Assembly: GCF_024346675.1 (NCBI RefSeq) | Contig: NZ_AP024850.1 | Span: 992,001 to 1,056,000, forward strand | DNA length: 64,000 nt | Source of the DNA: Photobacterium sanguinicancri | Lineage (GTDB): Bacteria > Pseudomonadota > Gammaproteobacteria > Enterobacterales > Vibrionaceae | Direction of reading: 5' to 3' | Part shown: positions 9,941 to 19,259 of the stretch, in pieces | Position numbering within the stretch: position 1 is the first letter of the stretch | Layout of the letters: every line of letters begins with the position of its first letter | The notes under the pieces: model-generated | Seen by the model: only the letters and a program-made list of their open reading frames with translations | Database searches by the model: none | What the model was told of the DNA's origin: nothing | Made by a program: the position numbers and the translations under genes

Positions 9941-12751
9941 ATGCAGAATGGCGTTATGAAGACATGGCTTGAGTCTTCACACCTGGCTGGCGCCAATGCG
10001 ACTTATGTAGAGGATCTCTACGAGTTGTATCTTAGCGACCCAGACTTAGTTGATGACGTATGGCGAGACGTATTTGACGGCTTACCTGTAGCGGAAGAGA
10101 CCGTTGTTGAACAACCTCATTCGCGTGTACGTGATTACTTCCGACGTTTAGCTAAAGAGACAACTTTTTTAAGCGCAAGCGTCAGTGATCCAGATGTGGA
10201 TGCCAAGCAGGTTAAAGTTCTACAGCTCATTAATGCGTACCGCTTCCGCGGACACCAACACGCAAATCTTGATCCGCTTGGCATATGGCAACGGGAAAAA
10301 GTCGAAGACTTAGATCCAGCTTTCCATACACTAACAGCGGAAGACTTCGATCAAAGCTTCAACGTGGGTTCGTTTGCTATCGGCAAAGAAACCATGAAAT
10401 TGTCTGAAATTTATGACGCATTGAAAAAAACCTACTGTGGTTCAATCGGTGCGGAATATATGCACATGACAAACACAGATGAAAAACGTTGGATTCAACA
10501 ACGTTTAGAATCCGTGGTGGGTCAAGGTACTTTCAGTCAAGAAGAAAAAATCACTTTCCTAGAAGAACTCACTGCAGCTGAAGGGTTAGAACGTTACCTA
10601 GGGGCTAAATTCCCTGGTGCTAAACGTTTCTCGCTTGAAGGCGGTGATGCAATGATCCCTATGATGAAAGAATTAATTCGTCATGCGGGTGCACAAGGTG
10701 TTCGTGAGGTTGTTGTGGGCATGGCTCACCGAGGCCGCTTGAACATGTTGGTAAACGTTCTAGGCAAAAAACCACAAGACTTATTCGATGAATTCGCGGG
10801 TAAACATGGCGAATCATGGGGTACGGGTGATGTGAAATATCACCAAGGTTTCTCAGCAGACTTTGCAACACCGGGTGGTGATGTGCATTTAGCATTGGCA
10901 TTCAACCCATCTCACCTTGAAATTGTAAATCCTGTGGTTGTTGGCTCTGTGCGTGCTCGTCAAGATCGTTTAGGCGATTGTGATGGCTCTAAAGTACTGC
11001 CGATTACTATTCATGGTGACTCTGCAATAGCAGGGCAGGGCGTAGTGGCTGAAACATTCAATATGTCTCAGTCCCGTGGTTACCGCGTGGGTGGAACAGT
11101 ACGTATTGTTGTTAATAACCAAATCGGTTTCACGACATCAAATCCTCAAGATATGCGCTCAACGCAATACTGTACCGATATTGCAAAAATGGTTCAGGCT
11201 CCGATTTTCCATGTAAATGCGGATGATCCTGAAGCCGTTGCATTTGTAACGCGCATTGCATTTGATTACCGAAATGAATTCAAACGTGATGTTGTGATTG
11301 ATTTGGTATGTTACCGCCGTCATGGCCACAATGAAGCTGATGAGCCGAACGCGACTCAGCCTCTGATGTACCAAAAAATCAAGAAACATCCCACTCCACG
11401 TAAAATCTATGCGGATGCTTTAACGGATGTTTCAACCGTTGAGCTAGAAACAGCAACGGCACTGATTAATGAATACCGTGATGCATTAGACCGCGGTGAG
11501 TGTGTGGTGAAAGAGTGGCGCCCAATGAAACTGCATTCAGTGGATTGGGAACCTTACTTAGGCCATGACTGGACAGTCGATTGGACAAGCAAAGTTGACA
11601 AGCAGCGTTTAGTTGAACTTGGTCAGCGAGTGTGCCAGTTCCCTGATAGCCACACGCTACAAAGTCGTGTTCAAAAACTCTACAACGATCGTTTGTTGAT
11701 GATTGCTGAAGAGAAAGCGGTTGATTGGGGTATGGCTGAAACACTCGCCTATGCGACTTTGGTTGATGACGGTAATCGTATTCGTATTACTGGTCAGGAT
11801 TCGGGGCGCGGTACCTTCTTCCACCGTCATGCGGTTCTACATAATCAAGGCGATGCAAGTACCTATATTCCGCTGGCTAATATTCATGATAAGCAAGGCA
11901 CTTTCCAAGTGTTTGACTCTGTTTTATCGGAAGAGGCAGTGCTGGCATTTGAATATGGTTATGCAACAGCAGAGCCAAGCGTTTTAACCGTTTGGGAAGC
12001 ACAGTTTGGCGATTTTGCAAATGGTGCTCAGGTTGTTATCGATCAGTTCATCAGTTCTGGTGAACAAAAGTGGGGCCGTATGTGTGGTTTAACCATGCTG
12101 CTACCACACGGCTACGAAGGGCAAGGTCCAGAGCATTCATCTGCTCGTCTAGAACGTTACTTGCAGTTATGTGCAGAACAAAATATGCAAGTAATCGTAC
12201 CGTCTACGCCAGCACAGGTTTACCACATGCTGCGTCGTCAGGTGGTTCGCCCTATGCGTCGACCTATGATTGTAATGTCACCTAAATCATTACTTCGCCA
12301 TCCTCTTTGTACTTCAACGATGGATGAGCTGGCGAATGGCAGTTTCCAACCTGCGATTGGCGAAGTTGATGACCTTGATTCAACACAAGTAAAACGTGTT
12401 GTGTTCTGTTCAGGTAAAGTCTATTTCGACCTGCTTGATCAGCGTCGTAAGAATGAACAGACTGATGTGGCGATTGTTCGTATTGAGCAGCTTTACCCAT
12501 TCCCTAAAGAAGATGTTGAAGCAGCATTAGCTGATTACCAACATGTATCGGATTTTGTATGGTGTCAGGAAGAGCCACAAAATCAAGGGGCATGGTATTC
12601 AAGCCAGCATAATTTCCGTTCAGCATTGCCAAAAGGCGCTGATCTTAATTATGCCGGACGTCCAGCTTCTGCTTCTCCGGCTGTAGGTTACATGTCGGTA
12701 CACTTGAAACAACAAAAAGCGTTAATTGAAGACGCATTGACTATTGCTTAA
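9941..12751 (+). CDS. sucA: 2-oxoglutarate dehydrogenase E1 component
   Basis: Thiamine-diphosphate decarboxylase of the 2-oxoglutarate dehydrogenase complex. The 936 residues match the family. The N-terminal E2-binding segment (MKTWLESSHLAGANATYVEDLYELY) is followed by the thiamine domain: GMAHRGRLNML near 256, GDSAIAGQGVVAETFNMS near 362, and the HGHNEADEPNATQP block near 464. RBS AAGGG lies upstream of ATG 9941. Position between sdhB and sucB preserves the TCA operon order. Confidence 0.97.
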   Translation: MQNGVMKTWLESSHLAGANATYVEDLYELYLSDPDLVDDVWRDVFDGLPVAEETVVEQPHSRVRDYFRRLAKETTFLSASVSDPDVDAKQVKVLQLINAYRFRGHQHANLDPLGIWQREKVEDLDPAFHTLTAEDFDQSFNVGSFAIGKETMKLSEIYDALKKTYCGSIGAEYMHMTNTDEKRWIQQRLESVVGQGTFSQEEKITFLEELTAAEGLERYLGAKFPGAKRFSLEGGDAMIPMMKELIRHAGAQGVREVVVGMAHRGRLNMLVNVLGKKPQDLFDEFAGKHGESWGTGDVKYHQGFSADFATPGGDVHLALAFNPSHLEIVNPVVVGSVRARQDRLGDCDGSKVLPITIHGDSAIAGQGVVAETFNMSQSRGYRVGGTVRIVVNNQIGFTTSNPQDMRSTQYCTDIAKMVQAPIFHVNADDPEAVAFVTRIAFDYRNEFKRDVVIDLVCYRRHGHNEADEPNATQPLMYQKIKKHPTPRKIYADALTDVSTVELETATALINEYRDALDRGECVVKEWRPMKLHSVDWEPYLGHDWTVDWTSKVDKQRLVELGQRVCQFPDSHTLQSRVQKLYNDRLLMIAEEKAVDWGMAETLAYATLVDDGNRIRITGQDSGRGTFFHRHAVLHNQGDASTYIPLANIHDKQGTFQVFDSVLSEEAVLAFEYGYATAEPSVLTVWEAQFGDFANGAQVVIDQFISSGEQKWGRMCGLTMLLPHGYEGQGPEHSSARLERYLQLCAEQNMQVIVPSTPAQVYHMLRRQVVRPMRRPMIVMSPKSLLRHPLCTSTMDELANGSFQPAIGEVDDLDSTQVKRVVFCSGKVYFDLLDQRRKNEQTDVAIVRIEQLYPFPKEDVEAALADYQHVSDFVWCQEEPQNQGAWYSSQHNFRSALPKGADLNYAGRPASASPAVGYMSVHLKQQKALIEDALTIA

Positions 12752-12803
12752 TTGAGCCCTAGTGACCTCGATTAGGCACTGGAACAAAAAGGAAAAAACC
12801 GAT

Positions 12804-14018
12804 ATGACAATCGAAATCTTCGTTCCCGATTTACCTGAATCTGTTGCAGATGCGACAGTAGCAACATGGCATAAAAAACCTGGTGATGCGGTAGCACGCG
12901 ATGAAGTGTTAGTCGACATTGAAACGGATAAAGTTGTACTAGAAGTTCCCGCGCCTGAAGACGGAATTCTAGAAGCAATTTTTGAAGGTGAAGGTACGAC
13001 CGTTCTTACCAAGCAACTGATTGGTAAACTAAAAGTTGGTGCTGTTGCCGGTGAGCCAACAAAAGATGTACCAGCTGAAGCTGAAGCGTCACCAAACAAA
13101 CGTAATACAGCGGCTCTTTCTGAAGAAAATAATGAAGCGCTGAGCCCGACGGTACGTCGCCTACTTGGCGAGCACAGCATCAAAGCATCTGATGTAAAAG
13201 GCACGGGAGTTGGTGGTCGTATTACTCGTGAAGATGTTGAAGCTTACGTAAAAGAAGCTAAAACTGCGCCTGCTACAGCTCCGGTTGTTGAAGCTAAAGT
13301 AGAAGCGCCACTTGCTCATCGTAGTGAGAAGCGAGTACCAATGACACGCCTACGTAAGCGTGTTGCTGAACGTTTGCTTGAAGCGAAAAACAGTACAGCG
13401 ATGCTAACGACATTCAATGAAGTAAACATGAAGCCAATCATGGATCTTCGTAAGCAATACAAAGACATCTTTGAAGAGCGTCATGGTATTCGTCTTGGTT
13501 TTATGTCTTTTTACGTGAAAGCGGTTGTAGAAGCACTAAAACGTTACCCTGAAGTCAATGCATCTTTAGATGGCGAAGACATTGTTTACCATAACTACTT
13601 TGATGTCAGCATTGCGGTGTCAACACCTCGTGGTTTGGTAACGCCAGTGCTACGTGATTGCGACAAGCTAAGCCTTGCTGAGATTGAAAAAGGTATTCGC
13701 GAACTCGCATTGAAAGGCCGCGATGGCAAACTGACAGTTGATGATCTAACGGGTGGTAACTTTACCATTACCAATGGCGGCGTATTTGGGTCGTTAATGT
13801 CGACTCCGATTATTAACCCACCACAATCTGCGATCCTTGGTATGCACAAAATCCAAGACCGCCCAATGGCTGTGGGTGGCAAAGTTGAAATTTTACCGAT
13901 GATGTACCTAGCACTGTCTTATGATCACCGCATTGTAGATGGTCGTGAATCAGTGGGTTATTTGGTTACGATTAAAGACTTATTAGAAGACCCAACACGC
14001 CTATTACTAGACGTGTAA
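12804..14018 (+). CDS. sucB: Dihydrolipoyl succinyltransferase (E2 of 2-oxoglutarate dehydrogenase)
   Basis: Transfers the succinyl group to CoA. The open frame begins at 12762, but ATG 12804 ([19 protein letters not shown], 404 aa) is chosen because homologues start here and AAGGAA sits 13 bases upstream. Domains: one lipoyl domain with the modified Lys in [13 protein letters not shown] near 40, a flexible linker, the peripheral-subunit-binding segment [22 protein letters not shown] near 115, and the catalytic domain ending with [12 protein letters not shown] (active His and Asp). The E3 gene is not in the window; in relatives it sits with aceEF. Confidence 0.97.
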   Translation: MTIEIFVPDLPESVADATVATWHKKPGDAVARDEVLVDIETDKVVLEVPAPEDGILEAIFEGEGTTVLTKQLIGKLKVGAVAGEPTKDVPAEAEASPNKRNTAALSEENNEALSPTVRRLLGEHSIKASDVKGTGVGGRITREDVEAYVKEAKTAPATAPVVEAKVEAPLAHRSEKRVPMTRLRKRVAERLLEAKNSTAMLTTFNEVNMKPIMDLRKQYKDIFEERHGIRLGFMSFYVKAVVEALKRYPEVNASLDGEDIVYHNYFDVSIAVSTPRGLVTPVLRDCDKLSLAEIEKGIRELALKGRDGKLTVDDLTGGNFTITNGGVFGSLMSTPIINPPQSAILGMHKIQDRPMAVGGKVEILPMMYLALSYDHRIVDGRESVGYLVTIKDLLEDPTRLLLDV

Positions 14019-14039
14019 TACCTGGTTGATAAATAGTGC

Positions 14040-14064
14040 AGGCCGAACATGCTCACGTTCGGCC
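14040..14064 (+). repeat. Stem-loop between sucB and sucC
   Basis: Inverted repeat GGCCGAAC / GTTCGGCC with an eight-base loop in the 141-bp sucB-sucC gap. No T-tract follows, so it is not a standard terminator; it may be an mRNA processing or stabilising hairpin. Confidence 0.6.
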
Positions 14065-14159
14065 TAGTTTGAGTTCAGGTATGAGTGGTGTAGGGCATAA
14101 GTGCTACATCAGATGGATATAACAAATCCCCTAAGGGATATAAAAACGGATAGAACATC

Positions 14160-15326
14160 ATGAATCTGCACGAATATCAGGCAAAACAGCTGTTCGCTGA
14201 ATACGGTCTGCCAGTTCCAGAAGGCTATGCTTGTGATACACCACAAGAAGCAGCTGAAGCGGCGGGTAAAATCGGCGGCGACAAATGGGTAGTAAAATGT
14301 CAAGTTCACGCTGGTGGCCGTGGTAAAGCGGGTGGTGTAGAGCTGCATGACACAAAAGAAGGCATTAAAGAATTTGCGCAGAAATGGTTGGGTAAAAACC
14401 TAATCACTTACCAAACAGACGCAAATGGTCAGCCAGTGACAAAAATTCTGGTTGAAGAAGCATCTAATATCGCAAATGAACTGTACTTAGGTGCGGTTGT
14501 TGACCGTGGTACTCGCCGCGTGGTTTTCATGGCATCGACTGAAGGTGGTGTGGAAATCGAGAAAGTAGCAGAAGAAACGCCAGAACTTATTCATAAAGCG
14601 GCAATTGATCCATTAGTGGGTCCTCAGGCATACCAAGGCCGTGAATTAGCATTCAAACTCGGTCTTAAAGGCGATCAAATTAAGCAATTCACTAAGATCT
14701 TTATGGGTCTTGGAAACATGTTCTCTGAGTACGATCTTGCACTACTTGAAATTAACCCTCTAGTGATTACCGGTGATAACAACCTAGTTTGTCTGGATGG
14801 TAAAATTAATATTGATTCAAATGCTATGTATCGCCAGCCAAAATTGCGTGAAATGCACGATCCATCGCAAGAAGATGAGCGTGAAGCACATGCCGCGAAG
14901 TGGGAGCTTAACTACGTCGCGCTAGATGGCAGCATCGGCTGCATGGTTAATGGTGCAGGTCTTGCTATGGGTACGATGGATATCGTTAACCTACATGGTG
15001 GCCAGCCTGCTAACTTCCTTGATGTTGGCGGTGGTGCAACAAAAGAGCGTGTAACAGAAGCGTTCAAAATTATCCTTTCTGATAGCAATGTTAAAGCCGT
15101 ATTGGTAAACATTTTCGGTGGTATCGTTCGTTGTGATTTGATCGCAGAAGGTATCATTGGTGCTGTTGAAGAAGTTGGCGTAGAAGTGCCTGTGGTTGTT
15201 CGCCTTGAAGGCAACAATGCTGAGCTAGGTGCGTCCAAACTGGCTGAAAGCGGCCTAAACATTATTGCTGCGACTTCGTTGACTGAAGCAGCTGAGAAAG
15301 TAGTTGCTGCGGCGGAGGGTAAATAA
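14160..15326 (+). CDS. sucC: Succinyl-CoA ligase, beta subunit (ADP-forming)
   Basis: Beta subunit of succinyl-CoA synthetase, which makes ATP from succinyl-CoA. 388 residues, as in E. coli. The N-terminal ATP-grasp domain starts [20 protein letters not shown] and includes [15 protein letters not shown] near 46; LEINPLVIT near 198 supplies metal ligands; the C-terminal domain has [12 protein letters not shown] and the CoA-ligase loop [10 protein letters not shown] near 320. Its TAA shares one base with the sucD ATG, indicating tight translational coupling and 1:1 subunit production. Confidence 0.98.
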   Translation: MNLHEYQAKQLFAEYGLPVPEGYACDTPQEAAEAAGKIGGDKWVVKCQVHAGGRGKAGGVELHDTKEGIKEFAQKWLGKNLITYQTDANGQPVTKILVEEASNIANELYLGAVVDRGTRRVVFMASTEGGVEIEKVAEETPELIHKAAIDPLVGPQAYQGRELAFKLGLKGDQIKQFTKIFMGLGNMFSEYDLALLEINPLVITGDNNLVCLDGKINIDSNAMYRQPKLREMHDPSQEDEREAHAAKWELNYVALDGSIGCMVNGAGLAMGTMDIVNLHGGQPANFLDVGGGATKERVTEAFKIILSDSNVKAVLVNIFGGIVRCDLIAEGIIGAVEEVGVEVPVVVRLEGNNAELGASKLAESGLNIIAATSLTEAAEKVVAAAEGK

Positions 15327-16198
15327 TGTCAGTTCTAATTAATAAAGATACCAAAGTAATTTGTCAGGGCTTTACTGGTGGGCAAGGTACATTCCACTCT
15401 GAGCAAGCTATTGCTTACGGTACACAAATGGTGGGTGGTGTTTCACCGGGTAAAGGCGGTACAGAACACTTAGGTCTACCTGTTTTTAATACCGTACGTG
15501 AAGCGGTTGAATCAACAGGTGCAACGGCTTCTGTGATTTATGTACCTGCGCCGTTCTGTAAAGATGCGATTCTTGAAGCGATTGATGCAGGCATTAAGCT
15601 AATTGTAACTATCACAGAAGGTATTCCAACGCTGGATATGCTGGATGTTAAAGTGCGTCTTGATGAAGCAGGTGTACGCATGATCGGTCCTAACTGTCCG
15701 GGTGTTATCACACCAGATGAGTGCAAGATTGGTATCATGCCTGGCCATATTCACAAAGCGGGTAAAGTCGGCATTGTTTCTCGCTCTGGTACGCTAACGT
15801 ATGAAGCGGTTAAACAAACGACAGATGAAGGCTTTGGTCAGTCTACGTGTGTTGGCATTGGTGGTGACCCGATCCCAGGCTCAAACTTTATCGACATTCT
15901 AGAAATGTTTGAAAAAGATCCAGCCACAGAAGCAATTGTAATGATTGGTGAGATCGGTGGTACAGCAGAAGAAGAAGCTGCTGCTTACATCAAAGCTAAC
16001 GTGACTAAACCTGTTGTTTCCTATATCGCAGGCGTAACAGCGCCTCCTGGTAAACGTATGGGTCATGCTGGTGCGATTATTTCTGGTGGCAAAGGCACGG
16101 CTGAAGATAAGTTTGCGGCACTTGAAGCTGCAGGCGTTAAGACAGTGAAAAGTTTAGCCGAGATTGGCTCTGCATTACGTGAAGTCACTGGTTGGTAA
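15326..16198 (+). CDS. sucD: Succinyl-CoA ligase, alpha subunit
   Basis: Alpha subunit, binding CoA and carrying the phosphohistidine intermediate. 290 residues, family length. Visible: the CoA-binding Rossmann segment [16 protein letters not shown] near 14, [12 protein letters not shown] near 119, and the active His in [14 protein letters not shown] near 245. It is the last gene of sdhCDAB-sucABCD, followed within 17 bases by a strong intrinsic terminator. Confidence 0.98.
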   Translation: MSVLINKDTKVICQGFTGGQGTFHSEQAIAYGTQMVGGVSPGKGGTEHLGLPVFNTVREAVESTGATASVIYVPAPFCKDAILEAIDAGIKLIVTITEGIPTLDMLDVKVRLDEAGVRMIGPNCPGVITPDECKIGIMPGHIHKAGKVGIVSRSGTLTYEAVKQTTDEGFGQSTCVGIGGDPIPGSNFIDILEMFEKDPATEAIVMIGEIGGTAEEEAAAYIKANVTKPVVSYIAGVTAPPGKRMGHAGAIISGGKGTAEDKFAALEAAGVKTVKSLAEIGSALREVTGW

Positions 16199-16214
16199 GC
16201 TTTTAATCTGTAAT

Positions 16215-16245
16215 AAAAACCCGCTACTGGTTAGCGGGTTTTTTT
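16215..16245 (+). terminator. Intrinsic terminator of the sdh-suc operon
   Basis: Stem ACCCGCTA / TAGCGGGT with a five-base loop, preceded by A-rich sequence and followed by T7. Confidence 0.93.
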
Positions 16246-16329
16246 ATGTGAAGTATTTATATGCAACAATATAAAACACTGTATGATTTACTTTGTACTA
16301 ACAAATATAGGCGTGGGAGACGTTAGACA

Positions 16330-16635
16330 GTGAGAGTAAATAAATGGCTTGGAGTTACATTATGCTTAGTGGCAAGTACAGCTGTTGCTAAACAAGACAA
16401 AGAGGCTTATCAAGATTGTATTTTAGCTTCAGCATCCAAAGCAGAAGATACTTCGGCTGCGAGTATGATGACAAATGCTTGCCATCGATTGTATATCGAT
16501 AATTTTATGTTAAGTCAGAAAGACCAAGATTACTTTCAGTGTTTACTTGATTATTTGCCCGATGTTAAAAAGCGTTCTGTCGCAGTGCAAGTTCAGCAAA
16601 CTTGCGATCAAAAACATAGAAGTTTTTTTAATTAG
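16330..16635 (+). CDS. Small secreted four-cysteine protein
   Basis: Hypothetical protein of 101 residues. Residues 1-20 look like a Sec signal peptide cleaved after AVA. The mature part (KQDKEAYQDC...) has exactly four cysteines, in YQDC, NACHRLY, FQCLLDY and QQTCDQ, so two disulphides in the periplasm are plausible. The pattern recalls a family named in Vibrio genomes as VF_A0006-type four-cysteine proteins; that assignment is from memory and tentative. The start is GTG 16330, with GGGAG about 13 bases before it; an ATG at 16344 is out of frame. It has its own promoter space after the suc terminator and no operon partner. Confidence 0.72.
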   Translation: MRVNKWLGVTLCLVASTAVAKQDKEAYQDCILASASKAEDTSAASMMTNACHRLYIDNFMLSQKDQDYFQCLLDYLPDVKKRSVAVQVQQTCDQKHRSFFN

Positions 16636-16657
16636 GCCAACAATACATGCTGGCCTA
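16633..16657. terminator. Weak hairpin between the four-cysteine gene and znuB
   Basis: Inverted repeat TAGGCCA / TGGCCTA with an 11-base loop between convergent genes. The T-tract is interrupted on both strands, so termination strength is uncertain. Confidence 0.4.
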
Positions 16658-16700
16658 TTAGTGATTTTTAGCTAACTGTTTAAGCTGGCGTTAATGAATA

Positions 16701-17489
16701 TTAAGACGCTTCACCGCGTTTGAATTGACTTAGCATAAAGAGTGCGGCGGCTGCTACAACGACAGAAGGGCCTGCAGGGGTGTCATAATGCCATGACATG
16801 GCTAGCCCCAACATGACAGCAATAGAGCCTAAAGTTGAGGCGATAATCGCCATGGCTTCAGGGCTTTTTGAAAATCGGCGCGCTGTTGCAGCTGGGATAA
16901 TTAGTAATGAAGTAATAATCAAAGCACCGACAAACTTCATTGCCACTGCTATCACCAGACCTACCATTAGCATTAAAATTAATCGCATTAAATCGACATT
17001 AATACCTTCAACTTGCGCGAGTTCTTCACTGATCGTCATCGAGAGTAAAGGTTGCCACAGAGTGACAAGCAGCGTGAGTACAATGGCTGCCCCACCATAA
17101 ATCCATAATAAATCTGATGTGGTTACAGCGAGCAGATCACCGAATAAGTACGACATGAGATCGATACGAACATGATCGAGAAAGCTAATGGCTACCAAAC
17201 CTAATGACAAAGAGCTGTGCGCTAGAATACCGAGCAAGGTATCAGTCGCGACATATTTCTGTTTTTGTAAGGTGACCAAAATAACCGCAAGTACCAAGCA
17301 GCAAATAAGCAGTGCAAGGTTCAAGTTAATATTAAAGAGAAAGCCAAGTGCAATCCCCAATAATGATGCATGCGAAAGCGTATCACCGAAGTAAGCCATT
17401 TTCCGCCAGACAACAAACGAGCCCAAAGGGCCTGCAATCAATGCGATACCAATGCCAGCAGCAAGGGCGGGTAGAAGAAACTCAAGCAT
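16701..17489 (-). CDS. znuB: Zinc ABC transporter permease ZnuB
   Basis: Inner-membrane permease of the high-affinity zinc importer ZnuABC. 262 residues with seven to eight predicted hydrophobic helices, starting [25 protein letters not shown]. The family motifs [16 protein letters not shown] (coupling region, near 36) and [19 protein letters not shown] (near 186) are clear. It overlaps the end of znuC by eight bases and is transcribed away from znuA, the usual znuCB/znuA layout. Confidence 0.95.
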   Translation of the reverse strand: MLEFLLPALAAGIGIALIAGPLGSFVVWRKMAYFGDTLSHASLLGIALGFLFNINLNLALLICCLVLAVILVTLQKQKYVATDTLLGILAHSSLSLGLVAISFLDHVRIDLMSYLFGDLLAVTTSDLLWIYGGAAIVLTLLVTLWQPLLSMTISEELAQVEGINVDLMRLILMLMVGLVIAVAMKFVGALIITSLLIIPAATARRFSKSPEAMAIIASTLGSIAVMLGLAMSWHYDTPAGPSVVVAAAALFMLSQFKRGEAS

Positions 17490-18270
17490 TTTTATTGTCC
17501 GAACAAGGTTCTGAGTGATCGTGAGTGTGTTGACATGGCCCTACAGGGCTACCTGCTGAATCATGGTCGTGATTGTGTTGATGATGATACAGCGCCAGTT
17601 GTTCGCTTTGTTGTTTACCAAATAAAGCGACATACGATGGGTGGTTAGTAATTGCATCGGGCTCACCAGAACAACAGATATGATGATGCAAACAGATAAC
17701 ATGATCTGTTTTAGCCATCACAAGATGTAGGTCATGAGACACCATTAAAATAGCGCAATCAAGCTTGTCTCTGAGTGACTGGATTAAGCTATACAATTCT
17801 AGTTGCCCGTTTACATCAACACCTTGTACAGGTTCGTCGAGTACCAGTACATCGGGTTTTTGTAATAATGCACGTGCGAGTAAAACGCGCTGAGTTTCCC
17901 CGCCTGATAAACTGTGCATGTCGCTATGATGCAGATGTGGGCCACCGACTAAACGTAATGCTTCCAAGCGATCGGATTCAGAGTAGCGTCCTGCTAAGCG
18001 CATAAAGCGATCCACGGTAAGTGGCAGCGAGGCATTAAGCTGAAGCTTTTGTGGGACGTAACCAATACGTAATCCTTTCTTACGGATAACTTTGCCCGCA
18101 GATGGTTTACGTAATCCCGTGATAACCTTCACTAAGGTGGACTTCCCTGCGCCATTTGGTCCAATTAAGGTTGTGATTTGGCCTCGTTCAAGTTTCAGAG
18201 ATACTTGATCGAGCACGTGCCGTTCCGCAAAGGTAACGGTGACTGACTGTAATTCAACTAATATGGTCAT
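17482..18270 (-). CDS. znuC: Zinc ABC transporter ATP-binding protein ZnuC
   Basis: ATPase of the zinc importer. 262 residues: Walker [10 protein letters not shown] (38-46), Q-loop near YVPQKLQLN, signature [16 protein letters not shown] near 121, Walker B VLVLDEP near 142, switch His in VSHDLHLVM. The C-terminal tail is rich in His and Cys ([21 protein letters not shown]), which may sense or buffer zinc. It overlaps znuB and diverges from znuA across a short region with a Zur box, so both units should be derepressed by zinc limitation. Confidence 0.95.
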   Translation of the reverse strand: MTILVELQSVTVTFAERHVLDQVSLKLERGQITTLIGPNGAGKSTLVKVITGLRKPSAGKVIRKKGLRIGYVPQKLQLNASLPLTVDRFMRLAGRYSESDRLEALRLVGGPHLHHSDMHSLSGGETQRVLLARALLQKPDVLVLDEPVQGVDVNGQLELYSLIQSLRDKLDCAILMVSHDLHLVMAKTDHVICLHHHICCSGEPDAITNHPSYVALFGKQQSEQLALYHHQHNHDHDSAGSPVGPCQHTHDHSEPCSDNKNA

Positions 18271-18306
18271 AAAAAAGAGATTAGTAAGGACGTTAGCAAG
18301 CTTGGA

Positions 18307-18321
18307 TGTTACAATATAACA
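18307..18321. promoter_or_regulatory. Zur operator between znuC and znuA
   Basis: TGTTACAATATAACA matches the Zur core TGTTATANTATAACA at every position but one and is nearly palindromic. It lies between the divergent znuCB and znuA units, exactly where Zur acts in relatives. Confidence 0.85.
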
Positions 18322-18363
18322 CTAATTTTTCTATTAGTGATCACAATTATAATGGAAACCAAT

Positions 18364-19257
18364 ATGAGTCGCTTTATCTCATTCGGATTAATCTTCACTT
18401 TTTTCTTTTCTAGCCATTTGATGGCAAAAGAGTTTAACGTTGTAACTAGTGTTAAACCATTGCAACTTATTGTACAAGAATTGACTCAAGGTGTGACTGC
18501 ACCACAGGTGCTATTACCTGCCGGGGCTTCACCGCATGATTATGCATTGAAACCGTCAGATGTAAAAAAAATTCATGATGCAGATTTAGTGATTTGGGTT
18601 GGACCTGAACTTGAAACCTTTATGGCAAGAATACTGACAAATGATGTGACTAATATAGCATTGACTAGTCAGTCATCAATTGACTTCTTATATTACGATC
18701 ATGATGAAGAAGGTGACCATACTGGACATGATCATAGCCACGAAGGGGTAGATCCTCACTTTTGGATGGGGCCCAAACAGTCATTACAAGCAGCAACTGT
18801 AATTACTGACACATTGATTGATTTTGACCCGTTGCATAAAAATGAATATAAAGCTAATCTTGCCCTGTTTGAAAAATCGGTGAATATTGCCACCGATGAG
18901 TTAAAAAAACAGCTTCAACCAGTGACACAACATGGCTACTTTGTTTTCCATGACGGCTACGGTTATTTTGAAAAGTATTTCAAGTTAAACAATTTGGGGC
19001 ACTTTACCGTAAAGCCAGATCGTCGACCTGGTGCTAAAACTCTTATTTCAATCCGCCGTGCGCTGCAAGAGAAGCAAGCTTACTGTGTGTTTAGTGAGCC
19101 TCAGTTCTCTCCTGCGGTTGTTGGTAGTGTAGTAAATGGCACTGGTGTCAGCATTGGAACGTTAGATCCAATGGCTACAAATATTGCTTACGAGCAGGGT
19201 GGATATATCGCGTTCTTACAAGAACTAGGTCAAAGTTTTACCAAGTGTCTTAAATAA
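18364..19257 (+). CDS. znuA: Zinc ABC transporter periplasmic binding protein ZnuA
   Basis: Periplasmic zinc-binding lipocalin-like cluster A-I receptor that delivers Zn to ZnuBC. The open frame extends to a GTG at 18337; ATG 18364 (MSRFISFGLIFTFFFSSHLMAKE, 297 aa) is preferred because it begins a normal signal peptide cleaved after LMA. The metal site is recognisable: His in ASPHDYALKPSD near 56, a short His/Asp/Glu-rich loop (DHDEEGDHTGHDHSHEG), VDPHFWMGP, and HDGYGYFEKYF. Two cysteines near the C-terminus (AYCVF, TKCLK) match the family disulphide. mepM follows after two bases. Confidence 0.95.
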   Translation: MSRFISFGLIFTFFFSSHLMAKEFNVVTSVKPLQLIVQELTQGVTAPQVLLPAGASPHDYALKPSDVKKIHDADLVIWVGPELETFMARILTNDVTNIALTSQSSIDFLYYDHDEEGDHTGHDHSHEGVDPHFWMGPKQSLQAATVITDTLIDFDPLHKNEYKANLALFEKSVNIATDELKKQLQPVTQHGYFVFHDGYGYFEKYFKLNNLGHFTVKPDRRPGAKTLISIRRALQEKQAYCVFSEPQFSPAVVGSVVNGTGVSIGTLDPMATNIAYEQGGYIAFLQELGQSFTKCLK

Positions 19258-19259
19258 TA

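Noticed and set aside
12762..12803. Upstream start of sucB at 12762
   Set aside because: 14 extra residues ([13 protein letters not shown] type) are not found in E2 proteins, and the ribosome site fits 12804.
12722..13204. 160-codon minus-strand frame over the end of sucA and start of sucB
   Set aside because: Ser/Ala-rich shadow of the E2 lipoyl domain; no start signal.
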